64,000 nt of DNA. It comes from Cryobacterium sp. HLT2-28. Lineage in GTDB: Bacteria > Actinomycetota > Actinomycetes > Actinomycetales > Microbacteriaceae. Under the pieces are notes generated by a model. The model made no database searches. It worked only from the letters and a program-made list of their open reading frames with translations, and was not told the origin of the DNA. Positions 25,962 to 35,308 of the stretch are shown here, one piece after another. Within the stretch, counting starts at the first letter, position 1; every line of letters begins with the position of its first letter. The position numbers were made by a program, and so were the translations under genes. Location: positions 1 to 64,000 of the forward strand of contig NZ_SOFH01000031.1 in assembly GCF_004402495.1 (NCBI RefSeq). The letters run 5' to 3'.

Positions 25962-27320
25962 TCAGGCCTCGATGTCGATGTCGCGGGTCTCTCGGCTGAG
26001 CAGCAGCGCGACCAACGTGAGCACCGCCATCACCGACAGGTAGACGCCGACCCAGAACGGGCTGCCCCCGCCGAGGGTCCAGAGCCAGATGGCGATGAAC
26101 GGGGCCACCGCCGCGCCCAGGATCGAGCTCATGTTGTAGGCGAACGCCGAACCGGTGTAGCGCACGCTCGTCGGGAACAACTCGGGCAGCAGCGCGCCCA
26201 TCGGACCGAAGGTCATGCCCATCAGCGAGAAGCCGAGAATCAGGAAGACCATCACCCCGAAGAATCCGGCGCCGAGCAGCGGCACGAACAGCAGCCCGAA
26301 CCCGATGATCGCCAGGGTGACGACGATGAGCGTCTTGCGGCGGCCGTGCCGGTCGGCCCACGGTCCGGAGGCGAGGGTGAAGGCCCCGAAGAACAACACG
26401 CCGACGATCATCATCAGGATGAAGCTGTTGTAGCTGTACCCGAGCCCGGGCACCGGGGCATCCGTCGCAGCCCGGCCGTAGCCGAGCGTGAACGTGGTCA
26501 TCAGGTAGAACAGCACGTAGGTGGCCAGCATGATGAAGGTGCCGAGGATGAGCTCCCGCCAATTCGACTTGAACACCGCGGCCAGGGGCAGCTTCTCCAC
26601 CCGCTTGGTGGCGACGACCTTGGTGAACGCGTCGCTCTCGACCAAGCGCAGGCGCACCCAGAGGCCGACGATCACCATCACCGCGGAGAACAGGAACGGG
26701 ATGCGCCAGGCCCACTCGAGGAACGCGTCGGAAGGGCGGGTCGGATCCGTCGACGGCAGGGCCAGGGCGATCGCGAGGAACAGCCCGTTCGCGATGATGA
26801 AGCCGAGCGGGGCGCCGACCTGCGGGAAGGTGCCGTACCAGGCGCGTTTGCCGGCCGGCGCGTTCTCGGTCGCGACCAGGGCGGCGCCGCTCCACTCCCC
26901 GCCGAGCGCGAAGCCCTGGGCGAGCCGCAGCACGACGAGCAGCAGCGGGGCGAACCAGCCGACCTGGGCGAAGGTGGGCAGCAGCCCGATCAGGAAGGTG
27001 GCGATGCCCATGGTCAGCAGTGCGCCGACCAGAGTCGCCTTGCGTCCCCTCCGGTCGCCGAAGTGGCCGAAAACGAGGGCGCCGATCGGGCGGGCCACCA
27101 TGGCGGCGCCGAAGACCGCGAACGACGCGAGCAGCGCCGTGGTCTCGTTGCCGGTGGGGAAAAACAGGTGCGGGAAGACGAGCACGGCGGCCGTGGCGTA
27201 GACGTAGAAGTCGTAGAACTCGATGGTCGTGCCGATGAGGCTGGCAAGCACGACCCGGCTGCGCGGGTTCGTGGGTGCCGCCGTGGTGGCGGGGAGGGCC
27301 GACGTGGTGGGTGCTGACAT
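25962..27320 (-). CDS. MFS transporter, metabolite:H+ symporter (MHS) family
   Basis: A 452-residue, twelve-helix symporter. The MHS-type opening SLIGTTIEFYDFYVYATAA and the loop motif GHFGDRRGRKATL are clear, and LRLAQGFALGGEWSGA is characteristic of the ProP/ShiA/KgtP group. Members carry organic acids or osmolytes such as shikimate, citrate, alpha-ketoglutarate or betaine; sequence alone does not decide. The start at 27320 (MSAPTTS) follows GGAG 11 nt upstream. Monocistronic and convergent with the exporter operon. Confidence 0.88.
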   Translation of the reverse strand: MSAPTTSALPATTAAPTNPRSRVVLASLIGTTIEFYDFYVYATAAVLVFPHLFFPTGNETTALLASFAVFGAAMVARPIGALVFGHFGDRRGRKATLVGALLTMGIATFLIGLLPTFAQVGWFAPLLLVVLRLAQGFALGGEWSGAALVATENAPAGKRAWYGTFPQVGAPLGFIIANGLFLAIALALPSTDPTRPSDAFLEWAWRIPFLFSAVMVIVGLWVRLRLVESDAFTKVVATKRVEKLPLAAVFKSNWRELILGTFIMLATYVLFYLMTTFTLGYGRAATDAPVPGLGYSYNSFILMMIVGVLFFGAFTLASGPWADRHGRRKTLIVVTLAIIGFGLLFVPLLGAGFFGVMVFLILGFSLMGMTFGPMGALLPELFPTSVRYTGSAFAYNMSSILGAAVAPFIAIWLWTLGGGSPFWVGVYLSVMAVLTLVALLLSRETRDIDIEA

Positions 27321-27539
27321 TGAGGAGTCGCTCCGGGATTGACGCGAAGCGGAACCCGGACGGCAGAGGCGACGCCGGTCGGGCGCCGGCGGCTGCCCCC
27401 CAGGGGCCGCACGATGAGGTGACCGCTTGTGGCGGCCCCAGTGCACCCTACGTCCGGGGGCGACCGGGAGCCAATCCCCGGCTAACGCTCAGGTAACGAT
27501 CTGCGGATGCCGCCGCGGGCCGGGCCATGACCGGTCGAT
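27321..27539. other. Intergenic region upstream of the MHS transporter gene
   Basis: It must hold the promoter of the minus-strand transporter gene. It is very GC-rich with short CCGG-type complementarities, but I see no clear -35/-10 pair, operator or conserved small gene. Confidence 0.5.
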
Positions 27540-27611
27540 CCTCGCGGCGCACCTTTGAGCACGCGGCGCACCGTGCACGGTGCGCCGGACTCCCAAAGGT
27601 GTGCCGCGAGG
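27540..27611. repeat. Nested double palindrome downstream of ribH
   Basis: Outer arms CCTCGCGGCGCACCTTTG (27540-27557) and CAAAGGTGTGCCGCGAGG (27594-27611) pair at 17 of 18 positions. Inside lies a separate perfect 24-bp palindrome centred on GTGCAC (27564-27587). It starts 5 bp after the ribH stop in the direction of transcription and so can act as terminator, but its size and nesting are unusual. Confidence 0.85.
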
Positions 27612-27615
27612 GCTC

Positions 27616-28094
27616 CTAGCCGGCGGAGCCGGACCGCAGCGCGCGCAGCACCTGCGCGGTCGCGATCGCGGCCGACGCGGCTTCCTCGCCCTTGTCCTCC
27701 TTCGACCCGGGCAGGCCGGCCCGGTCGAGGCCCTGCTGCTCGTCGTCGAGGGTGAGCACGCCGAAGCCGACCGGCTTGCCGGCGTCCAGGGCGACCCGGG
27801 TGAGGCCGTCCGTGGCCGCCGCCGAGACGTATTCGAAATGGGGCGTGCCGCCACGGATGATGACGCCGAGGGCGACGACGGCATCCGCCCCGTTCTCGAG
27901 CGCCACCTTGCAGGCGACGGGCAGTTCGAAGCTGCCGGGCACCCGCACCAGGCTGAAGCTCGCGCCGGAGGCCTCGAGCACGCGCGTGGCACCAGCGATC
28001 AGCCCGTCGGTGATCACGTCGTGCCACCGCCCGGCGACGATCACGATTCTCAGCCCGGTGCCGTCGACGGCGATCGAGGGTGATCCTGCTCCGC

Positions 28095-28098
<4 letters not shown>
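27616..28098 (-). CDS. ribH: 6,7-dimethyl-8-ribityllumazine synthase
   Basis: Condenses the pyrimidinedione with 3,4-dihydroxy-2-butanone 4-phosphate to make lumazine, the penultimate step of riboflavin synthesis. The 160-residue length fits the family. VIVAGRWHDVITDGLIAGA, VRVPGSFELP, VVALGVIIRGGTPHFEYV and PVGFGVLTLDDEQQGLDRAG cover the ligand sites; the catalytic His is in the PHFEYV segment. It overlaps the ribBA stop by 4 bp (ATGA), as the last gene of the operon. Confidence 0.96.
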
Positions 28099-29353
<1,255 letters not shown>

Positions 29354-29357
<4 letters not shown>

Positions 29358-29986
29358 GACAGGCTCCTTTTCGATCCTGCGGCCGCCAGGTCGAGCATGC
29401 GCTCCACGTGGCGGGCCAGGATGTCGGTTTCGATGTTGACGTGATCGCCGACCATGCGCTCTCCGAGCGTCGTGGCGGTGAGGGTTTCGGGGATAAGCGA
29501 GACGTCGAACCACTGCTCGGCGGCGTCCGCGGGGCTGATGTCGCTCACGGTCAGCGACACTCCGTCGACGGCGATGGACCCCTTGCTCGTGACGAGCGGG
29601 GCGAGTTCGGGGGAGAGGCTGAACCGGAGCACCCGCCAGGCGTCGCCGGGGGTGATCGTGAGCAGTTCGCTGGTGCCGTCGATGTGGCCCTGCACGATGT
29701 GCCCGCCCAGGCGGCCGCCGACCAGCGCGGCCCGTTCCAGGTTCACGGGGGTGCCGGCGGTGGCGCCGGAGAGGGTCGACATCCTCAGGGTCTGGGCCAT
29801 CACATCCGCCGTGAAGGTCTCCTCGGTGCGGTCCACGACGGTGAGGCAGACCCCGCTGACCGAGATCGAGTCGCCGTGCCCGGCGTCGGACACGACAAGC
29901 GGGCCGCGCACGGTGAGGCGCACGGCATCCGCCGACGGGTCGACCCTCTCGATCCGGCCGAGTTCCTCGATGATTCCGGTGAACAT
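29354..29986 (-). CDS. ribE: Riboflavin synthase, alpha subunit
   Basis: Dismutates two lumazines to riboflavin. The 210-residue protein starts with the family hallmark MFTGIIEELG and has the expected internal duplication of two beta-barrels: SISVSGVCLTVV in the first half and SIAVDGVSLTVSD in the second. It lies 7 bp after ribD and overlaps ribBA, within the FMN-riboswitch operon. Confidence 0.96.
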
Positions 29987-29993
29987 GCTTCCC

Positions 29994-31010
29994 CTATCTC
30001 GGCCGGGCCACGATGAGGAGGTCCTCGCCGAGCCGGTCGCAGTGTTCGATGGTCAGGCGGCGTTGTCCGTCGATTCCAGTCACGCCGATGTCGCCGAGGG
30101 CCAGCCGCCCGCCGCCGAGCAGCGCGGGCGCCAGGTAGACGAGGTACTCGTCCACGAGCCCGGCCGCGACGAACGCGCTGGCGAGCGTGGGTCCGCCCTC
30201 GATGAAGGCGTGACGGATGCCGCGGACGTGCAGGTCGGCCAGCACGGCCGTGAGGTCGTGGGTGGCGAAGAACAACGGCGCGCGGGGGTGGGAGCGGAGC
30301 AGGGCATCCGCCGGGATGCCGCGGGCGCCGATCACGACGGGCAGCGGCTGGCCGGGCAGCAGCGCCCCGGCGGCGTCGCGGGCGGTGAGCGCCGGGTCGT
30401 CGGCGAGGGCGGTGCCGGTGCCGACGATGATCGCGTCGGCCGCAGCCCGGCGCCGGTGCACGTCCTGGCGGGCCTCCGGGCCGGTGATCCACCGGCTGGT
30501 GCCGTCGTCGGCCGCGGCGCGGCCGTCGAGGCTGGAGGCCCACTTGAGCGTGACGAACGGCCGGCCGAGCCGGGCAGCACGGAGCCAGTCGGCGAGGAAG
30601 CCGGAGACCTCGGCCTCGAGGATTCCGCCGAGCACGTCGATCCCGTGCGCGCGCAGCCGGTCGGCGCCGCCGGAGGACTCGTGGCCGGGGTCGGACACGG
30701 CGTAGACCACCCGGGCGATGCCGGCTTCGATCAGGGCGAGCGCGCAGGGCCCGGTGCGGCCGGTGTGGTTGCAGGGTTCGAGGGTGACCACCGCGGTCGC
30801 CCCGCGGGCGCCGCCGCGGGGCAGCCGGCTGAGCGCGTCGACCTCGGCATGGGCCGTTCCGGCGCCGCGGTGCCAGCCCTCGGCGAGCACCTCGCCGTCG
30901 GCCGCGAGGATGACGCAGCCGACGCGGGGATTCGGCCCGGTGGCCGGCCCGTTGGCGGCCAGTTCGAGGGCGCGCCGCATCAAGCGTTCCAGTGCCGCGT
31001 CCTGGTCCAT
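29994..31010 (-). CDS. ribD: Bifunctional pyrimidine deaminase / reductase
   Basis: Carries out deamination and reduction of the GTP-cyclohydrolase product. The 338-residue protein has the deaminase zinc motifs HAEVDAL and PCNHTGRTGPC in the N-terminal half and the reductase substrate/NADPH region (TLKWASSLDGRAAADDGTSRWITG) in the C-terminal half. The start at 31010 (MDQDAALERL) follows GAGGAC; the open frame upstream crosses the riboswitch and is not used. First gene of the rib operon. Confidence 0.95.
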   Translation of the reverse strand: MDQDAALERLMRRALELAANGPATGPNPRVGCVILAADGEVLAEGWHRGAGTAHAEVDALSRLPRGGARGATAVVTLEPCNHTGRTGPCALALIEAGIARVVYAVSDPGHESSGGADRLRAHGIDVLGGILEAEVSGFLADWLRAARLGRPFVTLKWASSLDGRAAADDGTSRWITGPEARQDVHRRRAAADAIIVGTGTALADDPALTARDAAGALLPGQPLPVVIGARGIPADALLRSHPRAPLFFATHDLTAVLADLHVRGIRHAFIEGGPTLASAFVAAGLVDEYLVYLAPALLGGGRLALGDIGVTGIDGQRRLTIEHCDRLGEDLLIVARPR

Positions 31011-31084
31011 GCCCGTCCTCGTCCGTTTCTGCAACGAACTCCGGGGGAATGGTGCGCGAACACCGTGTGGGTCGCGCGCAGGGC

Positions 31085-31116
31085 GAAACCCGCCGATCGA
31101 TCCCTGGCGGGATTTC
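31085..31116 (-). terminator. Terminator hairpin of the rib riboswitch expression platform
   Basis: On the minus strand GAAATCCCGCC and GGCGGGTTTC form a stem just downstream of the aptamer and about 75 nt before ribD. A short T-run follows. FMN binding would favour this hairpin and stop transcription. Confidence 0.65.
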
Positions 31117-31120
31117 TCGA

Positions 31121-31250
31121 CTCGTGCGCCTCTCATCCGGACTTTAACCGTCGGTGCTGGAATTTCACCAGCTCAACCGTTTCGCCCGAGGGCGGAACGG
31201 GTCGCGGACTTTCACCGCCGGTTCGGACTTACACCGACCCCGGAGCACGT
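31121..31250 (-). promoter_or_regulatory. FMN riboswitch (RFN element)
   Basis: The minus strand carries the conserved blocks in order: CTCCGGGGTCGGTGTAAGTC, GAACCGGCGGTGAAAGTCCG, GGTGAAATTCCAGCACCGAC and GGTTAAAGTCCGGATGAGAG. CGTGC and GCACG at the ends form the closing P1 stem. It precedes ribD, the normal position for feedback control by FMN. Confidence 0.97.
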
Positions 31251-31262
31251 TTCTTACTACTA

Positions 31263-31268
31263 GTTATA
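31263..31268 (-). promoter_or_regulatory. -10 element of the rib operon promoter
   Basis: TATAAC on the minus strand (31263-31268) places the transcription start near 31256, just before the aptamer. The -35 is poor. Confidence 0.5.
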
Positions 31269-31351
31269 GCTCAACGCCCCGGCCGCCGGATAATTCCCGC
31301 CCGACGGCGTGCAGGATTCGCACGGTCACAACCCGGCGAGAACCGGCCCGT

Positions 31352-32329
31352 TCACGCGTCGGCCGAGATCAGTTCCCGGGCGGTTCCCTCGTCGATGTAC
31401 AGGTCGGTGATCACCCGGGCGGCTAGGGCGCCGCGGAGGCTGGCCAGCTTCGAGCTGCCGGACACGACGCAGATCCGCCGCGGGGTGCGGCGCAGCACGG
31501 CGAAGTCGGGGCCGGTACTGCGTTCGTTCAACGGGATGCCGTCGGTGGAGCCGTCCGCGCGGAAGAAGACCGTGGCCACGTCGCCGACGACGCCGCCCCG
31601 GCCGAGGGCATCGTAGTCCTCGTCTTCGAGGTAACCGCCGGCGTAGACGTGGCTGGGGACATCCGAGAACGGCGAGCCGAGGCCGAACAGGGCCACGTCC
31701 ATCCGGCCCTGCATGTCGAGCAGCCGGGTCACGCCGCGTTCCCGCCAGAACGCCTGCCGGGTGGCCGGGTCGTCGAAGAAGGCGGGCACCGGGAACTGCT
31801 CGACATGGGCGCCGAACGCGTCGCCGAACCGGCGCAGGATCTCGCTGGCGTAGTCGAGGCCGGTCGTGCGCATGTTGCCGGCGCCGTTGAGCTGCACGAT
31901 CTGCGAGTTGTGGGTGCGCTTGGGGGTGACATGCCGGCTGATCGCGTTCATGGTCGAGCCCCAGGCGATCCCCATGGTCATGTTCGAATCGAAGAACTGG
32001 CCGAGAATCCGTGCAACCGAGAGAGCCACCCGCTCCAGCCGGTCGACATCGCTGGCGTGGTCGGCGACCGGTACGACGTGCGCGGTGACATGGTGGCGCT
32101 CGAGGATGAGCCGTTCCAGCCGGCTGGTCGCGTCGAGCGGGGAGCGCACCTGGATGTCCACCAGCCCGGTCGCCCTGGCCTGGCTGAGCAAGCGGGAAAC
32201 CGAGGATCTGGAGGTGTGCAGCTCGTGGGCGATCGCATCCATCGTCAGGTCCTGCAGGTAGTACAGGTGCGCCGCGGTGAGGGCGTCGTTGGTCCGGTCG
32301 GACAGCGTCGGATCGTTCGGCAGAGTCAT
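31352..32329 (-). CDS. SorC/DeoR-type sugar-binding transcriptional regulator
   Basis: A 325-residue regulator, most likely of the divergent glycerol genes. The N-terminal helix-turn-helix reads LTMDAIAHELHTSRSSVSRLLSQARATGLVDI. The remainder is the SorC-type sugar-phosphate-sensing domain (GIAWGSTM, then VALFGLGSP and GGVVGDVATVFF). In this family a phosphorylated intermediate is the inducer, so glycerol-3-phosphate or a triose phosphate fits. The start at 32329 follows AAGGAG with good spacing. It is transcribed away from glpD, with inverted repeats in the 153-bp gap. Confidence 0.87.
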   Translation of the reverse strand: MTLPNDPTLSDRTNDALTAAHLYYLQDLTMDAIAHELHTSRSSVSRLLSQARATGLVDIQVRSPLDATSRLERLILERHHVTAHVVPVADHASDVDRLERVALSVARILGQFFDSNMTMGIAWGSTMNAISRHVTPKRTHNSQIVQLNGAGNMRTTGLDYASEILRRFGDAFGAHVEQFPVPAFFDDPATRQAFWRERGVTRLLDMQGRMDVALFGLGSPFSDVPSHVYAGGYLEDEDYDALGRGGVVGDVATVFFRADGSTDGIPLNERSTGPDFAVLRRTPRRICVVSGSSKLASLRGALAARVITDLYIDEGTARELISADA

Positions 32330-32339
32330 TCCCGCTCCT

Positions 32340-32389
32340 TGCACATATGTTCAGCCAGCTTGACCGTTTGTGTCGAAGTATTCAAGCTG
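32340..32389. promoter_or_regulatory. Candidate operators between the SorC regulator and glpD
   Basis: TGCACATATGTTCA (32340-32353) is a 14-bp near-palindrome directly upstream of the regulator gene. CAGCTTGA (32356-32363) and TCAAGCTG (32382-32389) form an 8-bp inverted repeat with 18-bp spacing. A TTGACC at 32392-32397 may be the glpD -35. Sites are proposed from symmetry and position only. Confidence 0.5.
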
Positions 32390-32482
32390 TATTGACCCAC
32401 GAGGTTTGCCCGGAGTGCAAATCGACGTTGAGCCGGCTGTGAGTGCTTCACGGCTGCGAACCCACACAGAAGTGAGCGAACA

Positions 32483-34204
32483 GTGCAGAATACAGCGATC
32501 CAGGCCCAGGCGGCCGTCCAGGCCGATCCCCGCGCGCAGGTCCTCATCATCGGGGCCGGCATCAACGGCATCGCCACCTTCCGCGACCTGGCCCTGCAGG
32601 GCGTCGACGTGGTCATCGTCGACAAGGGTGACTACGTCTCCGGGGCGTCGGCCGCCTCCTCGCACATGATCCACGGCGGGGTGCGCTACCTCGAGAACGG
32701 GGAGTTCCGCCTGGTCAAGGAATCGGTCGAGGAGCGCAACGCGCTGCTGAAGACGGCCCCGCACTACGTGAAGCCGCTGAAGACCACCGTGCCGATCTTC
32801 TCCACCTTTTCCGGGGTGCTGAGCGCGCCGCTGCGTTTCCTTACCCATCGGCAGGGAGCGGCGCAGGAGCGCGGCGCGCTGCTGATCAAGGTCGGGCTCA
32901 CCCTGTACGACTCTTTCTCGCGTGACGGCGGCAGCGTGCCCCGGCACGAGTTCCGCGGGGCGAAGGAGTCGCTGCGCCAGCTTCCCCGGCTGAACCCGTC
33001 GCTCAAGTACACGGCCACCTACTACGACGCCTCGATGCACGACCCGGAGCGGCTCGCCCTCGACGTGCTCGGCGACGGCCTCGCCGCCGGCCCGCACGCC
33101 CGCAGCGCCAACTACCTCGAGGCGGTGGCGATGGATGCCGACGGCGTGCTCCTGCGCAACAAGGTCACCGGGGAGGAGTTCAGCTTCCAGGCCGACGTCG
33201 TCGTGAACACCTCCGGACCGTGGACGGACCTGACCAACGTGGCGCTCGGCCAGGCCAGCGCCTACATGGGCGGCACCAAGGGCTCGCACATCGTGCTCGA
33301 CAACCCCGAGCTGCTGGCGGCGACCGGCGGGCGTGAGATCTTCTTCGAGCACAAGGACGGCCGGATCGTGCTGATCTACCCGCTCGCCGGCCGGGTGCTG
33401 GTCGGCACGACCGACCTCGAGCACGACATGACCCAGCCGGCCCGCTGCACCGAAGACGAGGTCGACTACTTCTTCGAGCTGGTCACGCACGTATTCCCAG
33501 ATGTCGCCGTCGACCGTTCGCAGATCGTCTTCCGGTTCGCCGGGGTGCGCCCGCTGCCCCGGCACGACGACGAACAACCCGGCTTCGTCTCCCGCGATTA
33601 CCGGATCGAATCCCGGCCGCTCGGCGCCCGCCCCGGCACGCTGCTCAGTCTGGTCGGCGGCAAGTGGACCACGTTCCGTGCCCTCGCCGAGCACCTCAGC
33701 GGCGACATCCTCGCCCTGCTCGGCCTGCCCCGGGTGGTGTCGACGGCCGGGCTCGCTATTGGCGGCGGGCGCGACTTCCCGGTGACGGATGCCGCGCACC
33801 AGGTCTGGGTCGCGGCGCACGGCGACGAGGTGGGCGCCGCGCGCGCCGCGGCCCTGCTCACCCGGTACGGCACCCGCGCCGCCGACGTGATCGACTGGCT
33901 CACCGAGGAAGCGGACGCCCCGCTGGACAACCATGCCGGTTACACCCGGCGGGAGATCGAGTACCTGGCCGCCACGGAATCCGTCATGCACCTGCTCGAC
34001 CTGGTACTGCGCCGCACCAGCCTGGCCTTCCGCGGCGAACTCAGCCTGCCGCTGCTCGACGAGTTGGCGGGCGTGGTCGCACCGGTGCTCGGCTGGGATG
34101 CCGCGACCCGCGAGAACGAGGTGGCGCTCGCCGTGGACATGCTCCGCGAGACGCACGGGGTGCGGCTGGCGGCCGCGCCGGAGCCGGCCGGCCAGGTCGC
34201 CTGA
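32483..34204 (+). CDS. glpD: Glycerol-3-phosphate dehydrogenase, FAD-dependent
   Basis: Oxidises glycerol-3-phosphate to dihydroxyacetone phosphate and passes electrons to the quinone pool at the membrane. The 573-residue protein has the FAD motif IIGAGINGIATFRDLALQG near residues 22-40, the SSHMIHGGVRYLE segment and KDGRIVLIYPLAGRVLVGTTD, all typical of GlpD. The C-terminal helical cap is complete. It starts at GTG 32483. First of glpD-glpF-glpK; a 19-bp triplicate repeat begins 16 bp after the stop. Confidence 0.95.
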   Translation: MQNTAIQAQAAVQADPRAQVLIIGAGINGIATFRDLALQGVDVVIVDKGDYVSGASAASSHMIHGGVRYLENGEFRLVKESVEERNALLKTAPHYVKPLKTTVPIFSTFSGVLSAPLRFLTHRQGAAQERGALLIKVGLTLYDSFSRDGGSVPRHEFRGAKESLRQLPRLNPSLKYTATYYDASMHDPERLALDVLGDGLAAGPHARSANYLEAVAMDADGVLLRNKVTGEEFSFQADVVVNTSGPWTDLTNVALGQASAYMGGTKGSHIVLDNPELLAATGGREIFFEHKDGRIVLIYPLAGRVLVGTTDLEHDMTQPARCTEDEVDYFFELVTHVFPDVAVDRSQIVFRFAGVRPLPRHDDEQPGFVSRDYRIESRPLGARPGTLLSLVGGKWTTFRALAEHLSGDILALLGLPRVVSTAGLAIGGGRDFPVTDAAHQVWVAAHGDEVGAARAAALLTRYGTRAADVIDWLTEEADAPLDNHAGYTRREIEYLAATESVMHLLDLVLRRTSLAFRGELSLPLLDELAGVVAPVLGWDAATRENEVALAVDMLRETHGVRLAAAPEPAGQVA

Positions 34205-34443
34205 GCCGCCCGGCCCGGCGCGCACCGCTGATCGGCCTGCGCACCGCTGATCGGCCTGCGCACCGTTGATCGGCCTGCGCACGGCCGTCCGGCGTGCGTG
34301 CGCCCGGCAGCCGGCGCCTGCTGCGCGCCGGGATCTGCACGGACGTGCAGCCGAAGGCGCACCTTCGGCCGGGCCGACTCGATAGGTTTTGCAGGATCCG
34401 TTTTCTTCCGGATCCTCCAGTTCCAACTAACAAGGGTGTCAAT
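34205..34443 (+). other. glpD-glpF intergenic region
   Basis: Besides the 19-bp repeats it holds a GC-rich stretch with weak hairpin potential, then an AT-richer segment with the glpF ribosome binding site (AAGGG). Promoter elements for glpF are not clear. No small gene is evident. Confidence 0.5.
34220..34276 (+). repeat. 19-bp tandem triplicate after glpD
   Basis: GCGCACCGCTGATCGGCCT recurs at 34220, 34239 and 34258 (one change in the third copy), then decays. Each copy has a TGA (34229, 34248, 34267). Relative to the glpD stop at 34202 these fall in frames 0, +1 and +2. Confidence 0.93.
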
Positions 34444-35208
34444 GTGGACAATCTCGGTATCGTTTTTCTTTCGGAACTGGTGGGCACAGCCCTGCTCGTT
34501 CTCCTCGGCTGCGGAGTGGTCGCCAACGTGGCACTCGCCAAGAACAAGGGTGTCGGTGGCGGATTCCTGATGGTCACCATCGGTTGGGGCCTCGCGGTCT
34601 TCTCCGGCGTCATCGTCGCCTACAACTCCGGCGCCCACCTCAACCCCGCCGTCACGCTCGGCCTGGTGGCCTCCGGGGCGACCGAGTTCGGCTCGGGTGT
34701 CCCGGTGAACGCCGTCTCGGTCCTGGCCTACATCGGGGCGCAGATGCTCGGCGCCCTGCTCGGGGCCGTGTTCGTCTGGCTGGCCTACAAGCAGCACTTC
34801 GACCAGGAGCCGAACGCGGCGAACAAGCTGGGCGTGTTCTCGACCGGCCCGGCCATCCGTTCCTACGGCTGGAACCTCGTCACCGAGATCATCGGCACCT
34901 TCGTGCTGGTGTTCGTGGTGATCGCGTTCGGCGGCGGACGCCAGGGTGAGAGCGGCGGCCTCGCCGCCCTCGGCGCCCTGCCGGTGGCGCTGCTGGTCAT
35001 CGTCATCGGCACCTCGCTCGGTGGTCCGACGGGGTACGCGATCAACCCGGCCCGTGACCTCGGCCCGCGGATCGCGCACTTCCTGCTGCCGATCAAGGGC
35101 AAGGGCTCGTCCGACTGGGCCTACTCCTGGGTGCCCGTCGCGGGCCCGATCATCGGCGGGCTGCTCGCCGGTTGGGCCTCCGCGGTCCTCCTGCCGATCC
35201 TGACGTAG
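34444..35208 (+). CDS. glpF: Glycerol uptake facilitator (MIP/aquaporin family)
   Basis: Channel for glycerol diffusion across the membrane. The 254-residue protein has six predicted helices and both pore loops: HLNPAVTLG (about residue 66) and INPARDLGPR (about 199). Asp after the second NPAR is the glycerol-facilitator signature as opposed to water-only aquaporins. The GTG at 34444 is chosen because AAGGG lies 7 nt upstream. It sits between glpD and glpK, which trap and oxidise the incoming glycerol. Confidence 0.93.
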   Translation: MDNLGIVFLSELVGTALLVLLGCGVVANVALAKNKGVGGGFLMVTIGWGLAVFSGVIVAYNSGAHLNPAVTLGLVASGATEFGSGVPVNAVSVLAYIGAQMLGALLGAVFVWLAYKQHFDQEPNAANKLGVFSTGPAIRSYGWNLVTEIIGTFVLVFVVIAFGGGRQGESGGLAALGALPVALLVIVIGTSLGGPTGYAINPARDLGPRIAHFLLPIKGKGSSDWAYSWVPVAGPIIGGLLAGWASAVLLPILT

Positions 35209-35308
35209 CAGGGACCGGCACCGCGGCATCCGTCGACGGATGCCGCGCACACTCGACACTCATCTCGCACGCCTAACCTGAACCGCACGATCAACAAAGG
35301 AGTTATCA

